Below, one piece after another: positions 21,669 through 33,500 of a stretch of 64,000 bases of DNA. How positions within the stretch are numbered: position 1 is the stretch's first letter; each line of letters starts with the position of its first letter. Made by a program: the position numbers and the translations under genes. Origin of the DNA: Sarcomyxa edulis (taxonomy: Eukaryota; Basidiomycota; Agaricomycetes; Agaricales; Mycenaceae); assembly GCA_009761415.1 (NCBI GenBank), contig QUOL01000016.1:620001-684000 (forward strand). Direction: 5' to 3'. The notes below the pieces were generated by a model. That model did no database searches. It was not told where the DNA came from and saw nothing but the letters and a program-made list of their open reading frames with translations.

Positions 21669-24600
21669 TCATTGAACAATCTCTACCGTCAAGTCACCCT
21701 GGTTGATTGAGTCACCTGTTCAAAAGGAGCATCAGCCTGACTTCTGATATGCACCGCGTGATGAGCTTTGCTTACCCTCTTGGACAGCGACGCGCTTGAC
21801 GTGACCAGAAACAGGAGCAGTTACAGCAGATTCCATCTGAAAGGCAAAGTCAGTTGGTGTAAGACAACATGTCCCGAAGAAGAAGCTTGCCTTCATGGCA
21901 CTGAGAACTGAAAGTAGGAATATATCAACGACACGCCAAGGACAATGTAATCGATGCTCCACATACCACAAACAGGGTCACCCTTTTTGATCTCTTGTCC
22001 CTCTTTAACTCTTACTTCCACGACAACGCCAGACATGGGTGCGCCGACGGATCCAGGATCAGTTGTGGCCTTCTCCCGCGAGAGAGTTTCCACCGCAGAG
22101 TTCTTATCTTCAACAGACACGGCACGGACCTAATCACCAGAAGTAAGACAATGTGGTAAGACAACCCGGTTAAAAAACTTGCCTCCCCATTAACCTCAAA
22201 CCAAACGTCACGTTGGGCACGGCCCTCTACTACAGGTCCCACCGCCATGAGACGGATGATAAGAGTCTTTCCTTTCTCGATCGATACATGGAGTTCTTCG
22301 CCAATGTCGGGGCGGCCCAAGAAGTATCGTGTGGGAATGACGCTACGCATTGTGTTAAAATATATGTCTTGGCTATGCAAGTGAATGACTAACCTTAGGT
22401 CACCGTACTTCTCGATGAAGCCTTGGTACTCCTCGAAGACCTTTTGCAAGGTTCAGTCTCACCCAGCGACCGTATCAACGAACAACATACCTTAGGGTAC
22501 ATGACATAGGACGTGACATCTGCATCTGTGATATGCTTTCCGAACTTGCTCCGCAACTCTGCCTTGATCTTCTTGAAGTCCAGGGGTTGCATAGTCGCAC
22601 CAGGTCGCCCATCGATCCTGGGTTTATTCCGGATGATTCGTGTGCGCAGTGGTTCTGGGAAGCCTCCCACAGGCTGTCCAAGATACCCCTGGAAGAATTC
22701 GACGACGGATGATGGGAAATCCAAGTGTTCAGCACGTTCGAGGACTTCAGCTTTAGAGAGCGAATTCGACGTCATCCATTGGGCGAAGTCGCCCACAACT
22801 TTAGAAGAAGGGGTGACCTTGTATAGTCGTCAGCATTCATGTAATTATTGTAGTGGTGCATACGGACCTTGATGATGTTACCACACTAAAAGAAGAAATG
22901 TTAGATCAGGTCCTGGATGGCAATATATGTGTACTCACGAGTTCATTGGCTTCAATGTATTTCCGTTTGATTTCTACGCTTTACGTGAGTACTTGCTCGG
23001 TCATGAAACAGGTAGAAAAGAAGGTCATACCGGTCCATTGCGTCCCAAGGCCGAGCTGCGATGCTTGGAACTATTGGAAAGTCATCAGCAGCAATCGAAG
23101 CCAACGGATGTCTATATACGTACCATAAGGTTGGTATATTGCCCTCCTGGCATCTCATGGTCGAATACACTGGAATCCGAGGCACGGACGTTGGCCTCGA
23201 AGCAGCTATAAAGGATGCGCACCTGACTCCAATATAAGTTGAGAGCCTGGATGTCTTCGAACCGAATTCCTGTCCCAAGAGCTGTCTGCTCTAATGCCAT
23301 ACACACAGCCCCCATTGAAGGCTGAGAGGTCAGGCCAGACATACCTAAATGGAGGTAAACAGTGAGTGATCATCCACAATTGGAAACTAGGTAACACTGA
23401 CTGTCGATGGCAACGTCAACAACATCTGCACCAGCAGCAGCGGCTGCGATCATGCTAGCAGCAGCAATTCCAGCCGTGTCGTGAGAGTGTACGTGAATTG
23501 GGAGGTCGGGGTACTTTGCCCTGATGGCACCAATGAGGCTGATTTGATGAAGAAAGGTCAGTTTCGCACTGGTACCGTTCCAAGCTACACGCACATTTTG
23601 GCAGCTTCTGGCTTCAGTAATCCAGCCATGTCTTTGACACCTAGCACATGGATACCTTCATTGACAAGCTGGTCGACGAAGTCGAGATAGTACTTCAAGG
23701 TGTATTTGGTTTCCTTTGGACTGGCAACATCACCGCTGTAGCAGACAACGGCCTCACAGACACCGCCAGCCTTCTTAGCGGCATCGATACCCAGTCTCAT
23801 CTGCGGATTGATCAGCGCCCCGAGTGTTTGGAACTAGAGGATATGACATACGTTTTCTATACAAAATTGGGTTAGTGATGACTAGACATCTCTGCAGTCG
23901 GATTGGAACGTACCAAAATAGTTCAAGGAATCAAACACCCTGAAGATATCGAGGCCGTTCTCGACAGCTTTTTTGGAGAAATCGTATATAGCATTGTCCC
24001 TGGACGAACAATCAGGAAACGATATGATAGAAGAGGACGGAGAACGAACGGGTAACTAGTGTAGCCAACACCATTCGCACCACGGACCAGGGCCTGCAGA
24101 GGAATATTGGGGACCAATTTCCGCAAAGTGCGCTGAAGAAGAGAAACAGAAAAGTCAAATTAGCCGGACCAAAGGTATGCCAGAGGTGAGTTTCTTACCA
24201 AACGTTCCCAAGGATCTTCGTACAAGAAGCGCATAGCGACATCGAAGGTGGCGCCACCCCAACATTCGAGACTGTAGGCATTCGCCAGTGCATAACTAGT
24301 CTCTTTCGCGATGTTCACCATGTCGATGGTGCGCAGACGAGTAGCAAGCAGAGACTGGTGGGCGTCACGCCAAGTAGTATCCATGATGAGCGTACCGGGA
24401 TAATCACGAACGGCTTTAGCAAATGCTTCAGGACCTTTGTCGACAATGATGTTACGCCACCCGACAGTGCACGGCAAAGAAGCATCGAGAGGGGGACCGT
24501 TGAGAGGGTCTTCGCGATTTTCGAACTTGGGAATGACAATGTCATCTTTGAGACCAGGCTCGCCCTAGAGTTTCGATGAGCAAAGCGAAGACACAGGAAA

Positions 24601-26716
24601 AAAGGGTCCATACATTTTGGCCTTTGATAGAGCTACCATTGACGGCGAGATCTCCAAGATACGCCAATAATTTCTGGGCGCGATTTTGACTTTGAACCAA
24701 TTTGAAGAGCTCTGGGGTATCGTCAATGAACTAAAACCCGATCCAGTTACATTTAGTGATCTGTCGACGACAAAATTACGACGAGAGAAAAATTCACCGT
24801 AGTCCAGGTCTTGCCACCGATGAAGATGTCGTTGGTCAAAAGCCGGAACAAGAAAGGGATGTTTGTCTGGACGATACGATATCAGGGTAAGATACGCCGC
24901 GAAAAGGCGGGTAGGCGGACCTTAACACCACGGATACGGAACTCGACGAGGGCACGGAGCATTTTTCGGCGAGCGACCTCGTATGTCGTCCCACTGACAG
25001 TGCATTTGACTAACAAACTGTCGTAATGGGGCTATATCGCAGAGAGAGGATTGTCACGTTCAGTACAAAAAAGAGCGAAACGGCAAGCACTCACTGTGAT
25101 TTGGGCACCTGCGAAACCGGAGCTAGCATCCAGACGAACACCATTACCTCCTGCACTACGATACACTTCGATTTTACCAGTATCAGGTTGGAAGTTCTGC
25201 GACGCATCTTCAGTCGTGATACGGCATTGAATCGCAAAACCACGCTTTGTGATGGCGTCCTGGGTGAGACCGAGTTGAGGCAACGTTGCACCAGCTGCGA
25301 TTTGGATTTGAGCAGCTACAATATCAATGCCAGTGATTTCCTCTGCAAATGGGGTTTAGAACAGATGCCTTGAGCTCAAAGTTAGTAGATTAGAGACTCA
25401 CCAGTGATTGTATGTTCAACCTGGATACGTGGATTAATCTCAATGAAATAATGTCTTCCCATCTGATCGACTAGGAACTCTGCAGTCCCCGCGTTCCTGT
25501 AGCCGACGCTCTTAGCCAATTTGATCGCGTCCGCCAAAATCGCCTGCCTGACTTCCTCAGGTAAATGAGTAGCAGGTGCGACCTCGACGACCTTCTGGTG
25601 CCGCCTTTGGACTGAACAATCACGCTCGAATAGATGTATGGTGTTTCCCTGCGCGTCGGCAAGTAGTTGGACTTCGATGTGACGAGGACGTTCGAGGAAT
25701 CGTTCAATAAAGACTGTCCCATCGCCAAAAGCGGCTTTAGCCTCGCTCACTGCCCGCTCGAAAGAATCTTTGAAATCCGATTGTTCACGGACAACACGCA
25801 TACCACGACCACCACCGCCCATAGCTGCTTTGATGATAACTAGAGCCGAGATTTAATTAAGAGATGACGTCAATGTATGAATGATAAAGTCGTACCTGGG
25901 AAACCATATTCTTTGATGAATGCATCACCATCGGAGTAAGTAGCTACAGCTCCTGGTGTACCGGGAACGACTGGAACACCAACGGCAATGGCTGAAAACG
26001 AAAATTCTCATGTAAAGGATGGTAAAAAAATGAGTCGGACAGGATAAACTCACCGAGAGTACGCGCTTTAGTCTTGTCGCCTAATCCGTCGATGACTTCG
26101 GGCGAAGGTCCGACGAAAGCAAGTCCTGCTTGCTCGACTTTTCTGGCGAATTCTGCGTTTTCAGAAAGGAAACCGTATCTATAGAGAGTATTAAAGACAA
26201 GTCGCGTCGGCGAGATCGATAAAAAATATGTACCCGGGGTGGATCATGTCAACTCCATGCTCAAGCGCGATCTTGATGATGTCGTCCTGGGCGAGATAAG
26301 CGCCGACAGGAGTCAAACCCTTTCCAACTTGGTAGGCTTCATCAGACTGGTGATTGGGGTGGTCAGGATCTCCAAGAGTAGAAGGATGGCAAAAGCATTC
26401 ACACCTTTTGGCGATGAGCAGATAACCGATCTTCGTAGGAATAGATGGCGACGGTGTGCATGGCAAGCTCATGGGCTGTTCTGAAAACACGGATTGCGAT
26501 TTCCTGTAACAATTCCTCTTAGAATCTGCAAGATCATTGCAGCATTTGATCGGGACGTACACCGCGATTAGCCACTAGGATCTTCGTTAATGGACCACTA
26601 TGTCCGGCAGCCTTTCTACGCATCGTTTGGATGGAATGTACGGGTGTCCCAGGTGCACTGGGCGACCCAGCGAATATGGGCGCGAGCCGCGCGGGATGCA
26701 AGGTGTTTGTGGCCAT
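21669..26716 (-). CDS. PYC: Pyruvate carboxylase
   Basis: Biotin enzyme that carboxylates pyruvate to oxaloacetate, refilling the TCA cycle and feeding gluconeogenesis; cytosolic in fungi. The start [17 protein letters not shown] leads to TKILVANRG, the start of the biotin carboxylase domain. [20 protein letters not shown] and [11 protein letters not shown] follow, then the ATP-grasp [30 protein letters not shown] and [20 protein letters not shown]. The carboxyltransferase domain has [55 protein letters not shown] (carboxylated lysine region) and [15 protein letters not shown]. The biotinyl domain runs [42 protein letters not shown], ending GDLTVEIVQ. The LSAMK motif sits on a 17-nt exon (21891-21907) followed by a GC-AG intron (21837-21890). 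Many short introns interrupt the gene. Identity is firm. Confidence 0.97.
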
Positions 26717-27211
26717 GGTGGTATGAGTTCAAGGGCGATCGGAACTTTCGAGTCAAGACAAAAGTGCGGGGAAGAATTTGACTAGGTTTTTTTTGAGCTG
26801 AAATTCGAGACTGGATGCTTTTCTTTTGTGTGATTTATCCTGGGATCGTGAAGATAAGGAAAGGAAGGAGATGGGAAAGGATGAGGGATGGTTGTCCGTG
26901 AAAAAGGGGAATGACGGTCGCGTCTTGGAATCCGTTCCGATGCGGGTAGCCTTTGGTATAGCCTGGGTAGTCTGGCAGCCTGGTATGGCACTGGTATAGC
27001 CCTTGCAAATCACCCTTCCTCGAAACATACTCTCCACTATTAAATACTGAAACGAAGCGGTCTTTGTGCGGTACATTGCTACTACCTATCTCCACTTGTC
27101 TATCCATTACTCGACATTCGAACCTCTTCGACAACAACAACCGACACGCCAATCACGCCCAGCCGCGCCCAGTAAGGTCCATGTGATTTGTAGCGGTGCT
27201 TTCCCGGTTCT
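26717..27211. other. Intergenic: pyruvate carboxylase leader and 3' flank of the GDP-mannose transporter
   Basis: About 495 bp between the pyruvate carboxylase ATG and the upstream transporter stop, both on the minus strand. It should hold the pyruvate carboxylase promoter. Minus-strand frames here are short and lack any family motif. No other feature seen. Confidence 0.6.
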
Positions 27212-28775
27212 CTATGGGTTTCTGTTCGATAGTGGAATGATACCGTTGGCTTGTGCTCGATTGTCCGCCTTTTTCTGGTTATTCTTGGCTACAGCGTACA
27301 CCAGTCCAGCAAAGAAGCCCACACTGATAGCTGATACGGACCCTACTGTCACCGCATCGCCAAAGAAGAGCATACCAGAGGCCGCCACAGGAAGTTTATT
27401 CAGCGCCCCCACCATACTATAGCCGTACGTCAGTTTTTGCCTTGGGACATTCTAAATAGATTCAAGTCACCTGTATGTGGTGCTACTGGTGGTGCGTACA
27501 CACCATGCCGTAGTGTACGAGATTCCAACGGCAGCAGCGCCAGAAAAGGCTATAGCCAGGAGGAGGAAATTACGAGTTTCGGGAGGGCTACGTGCATGAT
27601 TAGGACGTTTTCATAGCTCGGACATACTGAACTTGGAACTCACAAATTACGGGCCAGATTTTCTGATCCCCAATCTTCCACGACAATCGAGAAGACAGCT
27701 AATACCGGGATTGATAGCAGGTTGTTGTAAAACATGGAATCCCAATCGGAAAATCCAGTGACCTTTATTCGTTTACGCATCGATAAAACCTATAACGCGC
27801 TGTCTCAGTTTCTGGTCATCGGCATCTTGGATGATACGGAACTCACGTAGGCTGCACTTGTTCCACAATTGATGAGCATCCAGAAATACCCAATGTTCAG
27901 CTTTCGCACCGCGCCTGTTATACTTTGCAATGATCCCAAACTGACACCAGTCCCCACGGCAGGTATAGAATCCTCTAATGCGCTCGTGACATCTGACCAT
28001 GCAGCAATGATAGACGACAGTACCTAGAATAACATAAGCTACAGAACAAGAACGACTATGGGGGGACTGACCATAAATATAAACGACACAAATGTCAAGG
28101 CAGTAACCCTTCCTCCAAACCAGATAACTTCCCCATACGCCTGTAACATGTCATGAGATGTAATGCACGTCATGGGTGGATTCACCTCACAATTAGAATT
28201 ATAGTCAGATTCTTGAAGATGGTATACACAGGTATTGTCAAGAATTGCTGTGTATCAAGAGATAAGACACTGCGAGAGACGGGTAGTATAACAGGACACT
28301 CACCAAACTTTTAGATCCGGTATATATAACGGTGACGAGCAAGAAGCTTATTGGAAACCAAGCTTTGGCATCCTGTAGGTCGAATGCTCTAAACGAGATG
28401 ATACCGAGCTTCTTTACTGTAGCGACACAAGCAACGCACACCGACGATTGTATGCATAGTAGTAGGAAGTTCATGGAGAAACCTTTGCCTGATACGACGA
28501 ACTGTGGGCGGCGTCTGGTTTGGTACAGCTTATCTCGAACGTGATTTAGAGACGCACCTTGTTCACGACAGTCATGAGGATGGAGGCAAGGCAATAACAT
28601 AGTATTGGTGGTACTGTGCGCCGAGCCGTCAAACTTGGTGTAATGAGGCAGATATATAAGGGTTCTCACCAGCAGAGATAGGCACCTCCTTTGCTGTCCC
28701 TGTAGCCAATGCTTTTTTGATCTCTACGACGTCTTCTTCGTCTGCGGACTTTCGTCCAATGCTAGTTGAAGACAT
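27212..28775 (-). CDS. Golgi GDP-mannose transporter (VRG4 family)
   Basis: Nucleotide-sugar antiporter that brings GDP-mannose into the Golgi lumen for protein and lipid mannosylation. The ATG at 28775 gives [20 protein letters not shown]; a longer frame upstream starts only with GTG, so this ATG is preferred. Multiple exons encode about ten membrane segments, including [58 protein letters not shown] and [19 protein letters not shown]. The signature [20 protein letters not shown] contains the GALNK motif that binds GDP-mannose in this family. The C-terminus is short and polar ([12 protein letters not shown]). Divergent from the PQ-loop gene with 255 bp between start codons. Confidence 0.93.
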
Positions 28776-29030
28776 TCTAGTAAGTGATGGTAGGTCCGCG
28801 TTTGAGTAGTTTGTAGGCACTCTAGAGTGGTATATTATGGGTTGGGTAGTATGTATGGTTTCCTGACTGGAGAACTGAAAAGAGCGGTTGGATGGACGTT
28901 AGAAGGAGAAAGCAAGAAATTATTTATCAAGCCGCGCTGCAAGCGTCGGCGTGACGGGCATCTTTCTCCAACTTCTGCCAGTGAACAGCTCAAGTGCAGG
29001 CCCAATTCCAAGTTATAGTAGTCGCTCAAC

Positions 29031-30264
29031 ATGCCTGCATGGTTGTCCACTCTAGCCTCCGTCGGAATGGCCGTAGGACCGCCATTGGTCGGTCTTTCAC
29101 CTGGTGTTCGAGATTTCATCTAATACGTTTCTTTCACTGGCAGGTCTACGCAGACCAGGCCATTTCTATCATTCGTAAAAAGCGCGTCAATTATGCCCAG
29201 TTTATCTCTATGTCCTGCTGAACTGCAACGGTGTATTGCATAGGGACTCAACAGGCTTTTCCAGAGACGTCTGCGCCATCTTGTAAATGCTCTTTTGCTG
29301 TTGCAACCTGTCCCTCCCCCTGACGCGCACTCCTTATTTCAGGCTAATAGCTAATATTACGAGATGTTTCTTTTGGTTGGGAGTATGGTCCTTCTTCTTA
29401 TTTTTGGTTGAGTACACTCTTATGAAAGCTTTAATATAGGAACCATTCGAATTAGCACTGTTGCTACAATCGGTTTTCATGATCCTTGCCCAAGTGCGTA
29501 CGGCCATTTCTAGCAACTGACCTGTTGATGGAGAGTAATCACCAGCTTGCATTGCTCTACATATGCACCATATACCGCCCGCGAGTCAGCCCTGAAAACC
29601 TGGGAGCTTCGTCGCGTCCACTTTCGTTCTGGCAGTGGCCCAACTATGCACAGTACATTGAATTTCTGGCTGGTCTCATGTGAATACCTGAAGTATATGT
29701 GCGATGGACTGCGTCTGACATTTCTGCAGTCTATGCCAAGCTATTCTGTTCCTTATATTCAGTCGTTTCAAGCTATTCGTCTCTCTCTTAGGCTTTGTGG
29801 CCTTGGGTCTGGAGAGCACTTTGCCGATACCGCAATTGCTCAGGTGCGTTGGAGGATCCGAGCCAAGTGCTAAACTCGAAGCTAACTTCTGACATCCAGC
29901 AATTACAAGCAACGATCTTTGTATGGTTTCCGGATGTCGACTCTCATAGGTTGGGTCGGAGGAGACAGTTTCAAGTTAAAGTCTCGCAATCATTGTATTG
30001 AAATGGCATCTGATTCTTCGACCGAACAGGACTGTCTACTTCTTTCTGCAGAGTTCGCCATTGCAATTCAAAGTGTGCTCGATATTCCAATTGTCAATTG
30101 ATTTTGGCAAGTCTTGAATCATTCAAAGGTCGGCACTGTGAGCTAATATATCGTGCATTCCAGCTATCATTGTACAACGTATTATGTACGGAGCGGATCC
30201 GCCAGCTGCGAGTTTACTTGCCGATGACGATTTAGAACAGGCTCTCGCTTTGGAGGAGGAGTAG
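29031..30264 (+). CDS. PQ-loop membrane protein (SLC66A2 / Any1-like)
   Basis: Small multi-span membrane protein of the PQ-loop family; relatives such as yeast Any1/Cfs1 act at Golgi-endosome membranes in phospholipid asymmetry. The spliced reading runs MPAWLSTLASVGMAVGPPLV, YADQAISIIRKKDSTGFSRD, ANITRCFFWLG, EPFELALLLQSVFMILAQ, LALLYICTIYRPRVSPENLG, SFWQWPNYAQYIEFLAGLM. The second repeat follows: GFVALGLESTLPIPQLLSNY, KQRSLYGFRMSTLIGWVGGD, SFKTVYFFLQSSPLQFKVCS, IFQLSIDF. The tail is acidic, ending LEQALALEEE. STGFS and the LPIPQLL pair mark the two PQ loops, although the first loop lacks the literal PQ (ADQ instead). The last intron (30107-30163) has a GC donor. A second, weaker GC donor is implied after the IRKK codons near 29184. 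The reading is coherent only when spliced. Confidence 0.85.
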
Positions 30265-30517
30265 GAATGCCTTGGGATTGGATGTAACATATATCTGTAC
30301 GACTGTTGACCAGGTAGATACATAAAAAGTCGGATACATACCCTATAGCTAGCGCTAGAGCAACGCTAGAGTTACAACTTACTGTCGACTTACTGCGGCG
30401 CATGGCTTGTGAGTGAGGTCGGCTGTAGTGTACAGCCACAACCCAACTCTCCCTCATCACGTCGTTTCCCGTTTACTGCCTGCTAGAGTCCTAGACGACA
30501 TTTACCCCCTGGACGAC
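30265..30517 (+). promoter_or_regulatory. 5' flank of clathrin heavy chain
   Basis: A short 253-bp spacer between same-strand genes that must contain the PQ-loop 3' end and the clathrin promoter. It has a C/T-rich stretch (about 30440-30480) just before the clathrin ATG. No TATA box is evident. Confidence 0.5.
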
Positions 30518-33500
30518 ATGGATACATCAAAACCTATAGCCTTCTGCGAACATCTGCAGCTGTCCAGCTTGGGCGTGCAGCCAGCTTCCATCTCTTTCCA
30601 GGTGAGTAGACACGCGTCGTGTTGTCACGGTCGACGAGCACCAACGCAGCCTCCAATTTTATCTATTCTCGCTCTCGTGGTGTCCGGATGATGTTACTAA
30701 CACATTCCTATCTTGTTTGTTAGACTTTGACCCTCGAATCCGACCACTTCATTTGCGTACGGGAAAAGGTCAACGAGCAAAATCAGGTCGTTATCATCGA
30801 CCTCTCGGATGCCAACAGCATTCTACGTCGCCCTATCACGGCGGACAATGCTATAATGAATCCTAGACAGAAAATTTTGGCTCTTAAAGGTTTGCTTGTC
30901 TCTTCACAAGACATTGTGGTTTGACCCAGGTTACTGATACCTCAACGTAGCTGGCCGAACACTCCAAATCTTCAACATTGAGACGAAACAAAAAGTCAAG
31001 TCGCACGTCAGTAATGAAGATATCGTATTCTGGAAGTGGGTCTCCGACACGACTATTGGAATGGTTACCGAGTCGTCCGTCTACCATTGGACTATCGCCG
31101 ACACGACTTCCGCTCCCCAGAAGATATTTGACCGCCATCCAACGCTAGCTGGTGCTCAAATTATCAACTACAGGGTCACCCCTGATGAGAAGTGGCTGGT
31201 CCTTATCGGAATCTCTGGAAACACGACAAATCCATCTGCCTTCAAAGTCAAAGGGTCGATGCAGTTATACAGCAGGGACCGGGGGGTCAGTCAGCCTATC
31301 GAGGGACACGCCGCTGCTTTTGCAGAAATCAAGCTTGATGGTCATGCAAAACCGACAAAACTTTTCACTTTCGCGGTGCGCACGGCAACAGGGGCAAAGG
31401 TATGTTGTATCTACGGTCATATATCTGTCTGCTAAGTCATTCGTTATGTCTAGCTACACATTGTCGAGATAGATCATACCGCTCCGGACCCACCATTTGT
31501 TAAGAAGGCCGTGGATGTTTACTTCCCTCCCGAGGCTACAAATGACTTCCCAGTAGCCATGCAGGTCTCAAAGAAGCACGGCATCGTTTATCTCGTGACA
31601 AAGTACGGTTTCATCCACCTCTACGACCTTGAGTCTGGCGCGTGTGTTTACATGAACCGTATCTCTGGCGAGACCATCTTTGTGACTGCGGAACATGAGG
31701 CGACAAACGGAATCATCGGTGTCAACAAGAAGGGCCAGGTGCTCAGTGTCAACGTCGATGAACAGACAATCATCCCTTATATCCTAACGACGCTCAACAA
31801 CACCGAACTCGCCTTCAAACTTGCCAGTCGTGCAAATTTGCCGGGTGCGGACGAGCTTTATATCAAGCAGTATCAGCAATTATTCCAGAGCGGCCAATTT
31901 GGAGAGGCTGCAAAAATCGCGGCCAACTCACCGAGGGTACGTATATTCCCAGATTTCTTGATATTTCTCAAGCTGACCTTTGTCCACTATAGGGCATTCT
32001 TCGTACGGCTGCAGTCATCGAGTCTTTCAAGCAAGCGCCTGCACCACCAGGTGGCTTGTCTCCTATCTTGCAGTATTTTGGTATTCTGCTTGAGAAAGGT
32101 GAACTCAATCACCTGGAGTCAGTCGAGCTCGCGCGGCCAGTGTTGCAACAGGGCAGGAAACAACTTTTGGAGAAATGGCTGAAGGAGAACAAGGTACGTG
32201 GAACCCTTGATATGTCGCGTCTACCTTCTTATGTATCATGTACAGCTTACGTGCAGTGAAGAACTTGGTGACATCGTGCGATTACACGACATGACGCTCG
32301 CTCTCAGCGTCTACCTGCGCGCAAATGTTCCCAACAAGGTCGTTGCTTGTTTTGCGGAGACTGGACAGACGGAGAAGATTGTCCTCTACTCAAAGAAAGT
32401 CGGATATCAGCCTGACTATGTCGCGTTGCTGCAGCATATCATGCGAACCAATCCGGACAAGGGTGCAGAGTTCGCCGCCCAGCTTGTCAACGATGAAGCC
32501 GGTCCTTTGGTCGACATCGAGAGAGTATGTACTTACTCGTCCTTGCATCACCGTTTGTAACTAATCGTATCTTTCGAAGGTTGTGGACATCTTTATGTCG
32601 CAGAATATGATACAACCAGCAACTTCCTTCCTGTTAGACGCTTTGAAGGACAACAAGCCCGAGCAAGGACCCCTCCAGACGCGACTTCTCGAGATGAACC
32701 TTGTTCACGCACCTCAAGTTGCGGACGCTATTCTTGGAAATGAGATGTTCACGCATTATGATCGCCCAAGAATTGCCAACCTTTGCGAAAAGGCTGGTTT
32801 ACTCCAAAGAGTGAGCTTGTCGCGTCACAACACTATTTAGTCTCATTTTTTGATCATCTTTCTCAGGCCCTCGAGCACTATGAGGACTTGGCTGACATCA
32901 AGCGCGCTATCGTGCACACGACCGCTCTTCAACCAGAGGTATGTCGCTACTTTAGTGACGTTGGCTAGTCAGACTCACATTGTCCCGTAGTGGCTTGTCA
33001 ACTACTTCAGCCGTCTGACCACAGAGCAGTCCATGGCCTGCTTGCAGGAGATGCTGCGGGTCAACATCCGTCAGAATCTCCAAGTCGTCATCCAGATTGC
33101 TACCAAGTACTCCGACATTCTTGGGCCTGTCAAGCTTATCGAAATGTTCGAGTCATTCAAGAGTTTCGAAGGTAAGATCTTGTGGCTTTCCATGTATGTA
33201 TGGCCTTCGGCTGACGACTTGTCCTAGGTCTCTACTACTATCTCGGCTCGATCGTGAACTTGAGCGAGGACCAAGAGGTTCACTTCAAGTACATCCAAGC
33301 GGCTACTCGGACTGGTCAAATCCGAGAGGTCGAGCGTATCTGTAGGGAGAGTAATTTCTATAACCCCGAAAAGGTCAAGAATTTCCTCAAGGAAGCCAAG
33401 CTTGCGGATCAACTTCCCCTCATCATCGTGTGCGATCGTTTCGATTTTGTCCACGACCTTGTTCTGTATCTATACCAGAATGGCCTCGTGAAGTTCATCG

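Noticed and set aside
28818..28820. GTG as start of the GDP-mannose transporter
   Set aside because: Non-ATG; the in-frame ATG at 28775 is the better start.
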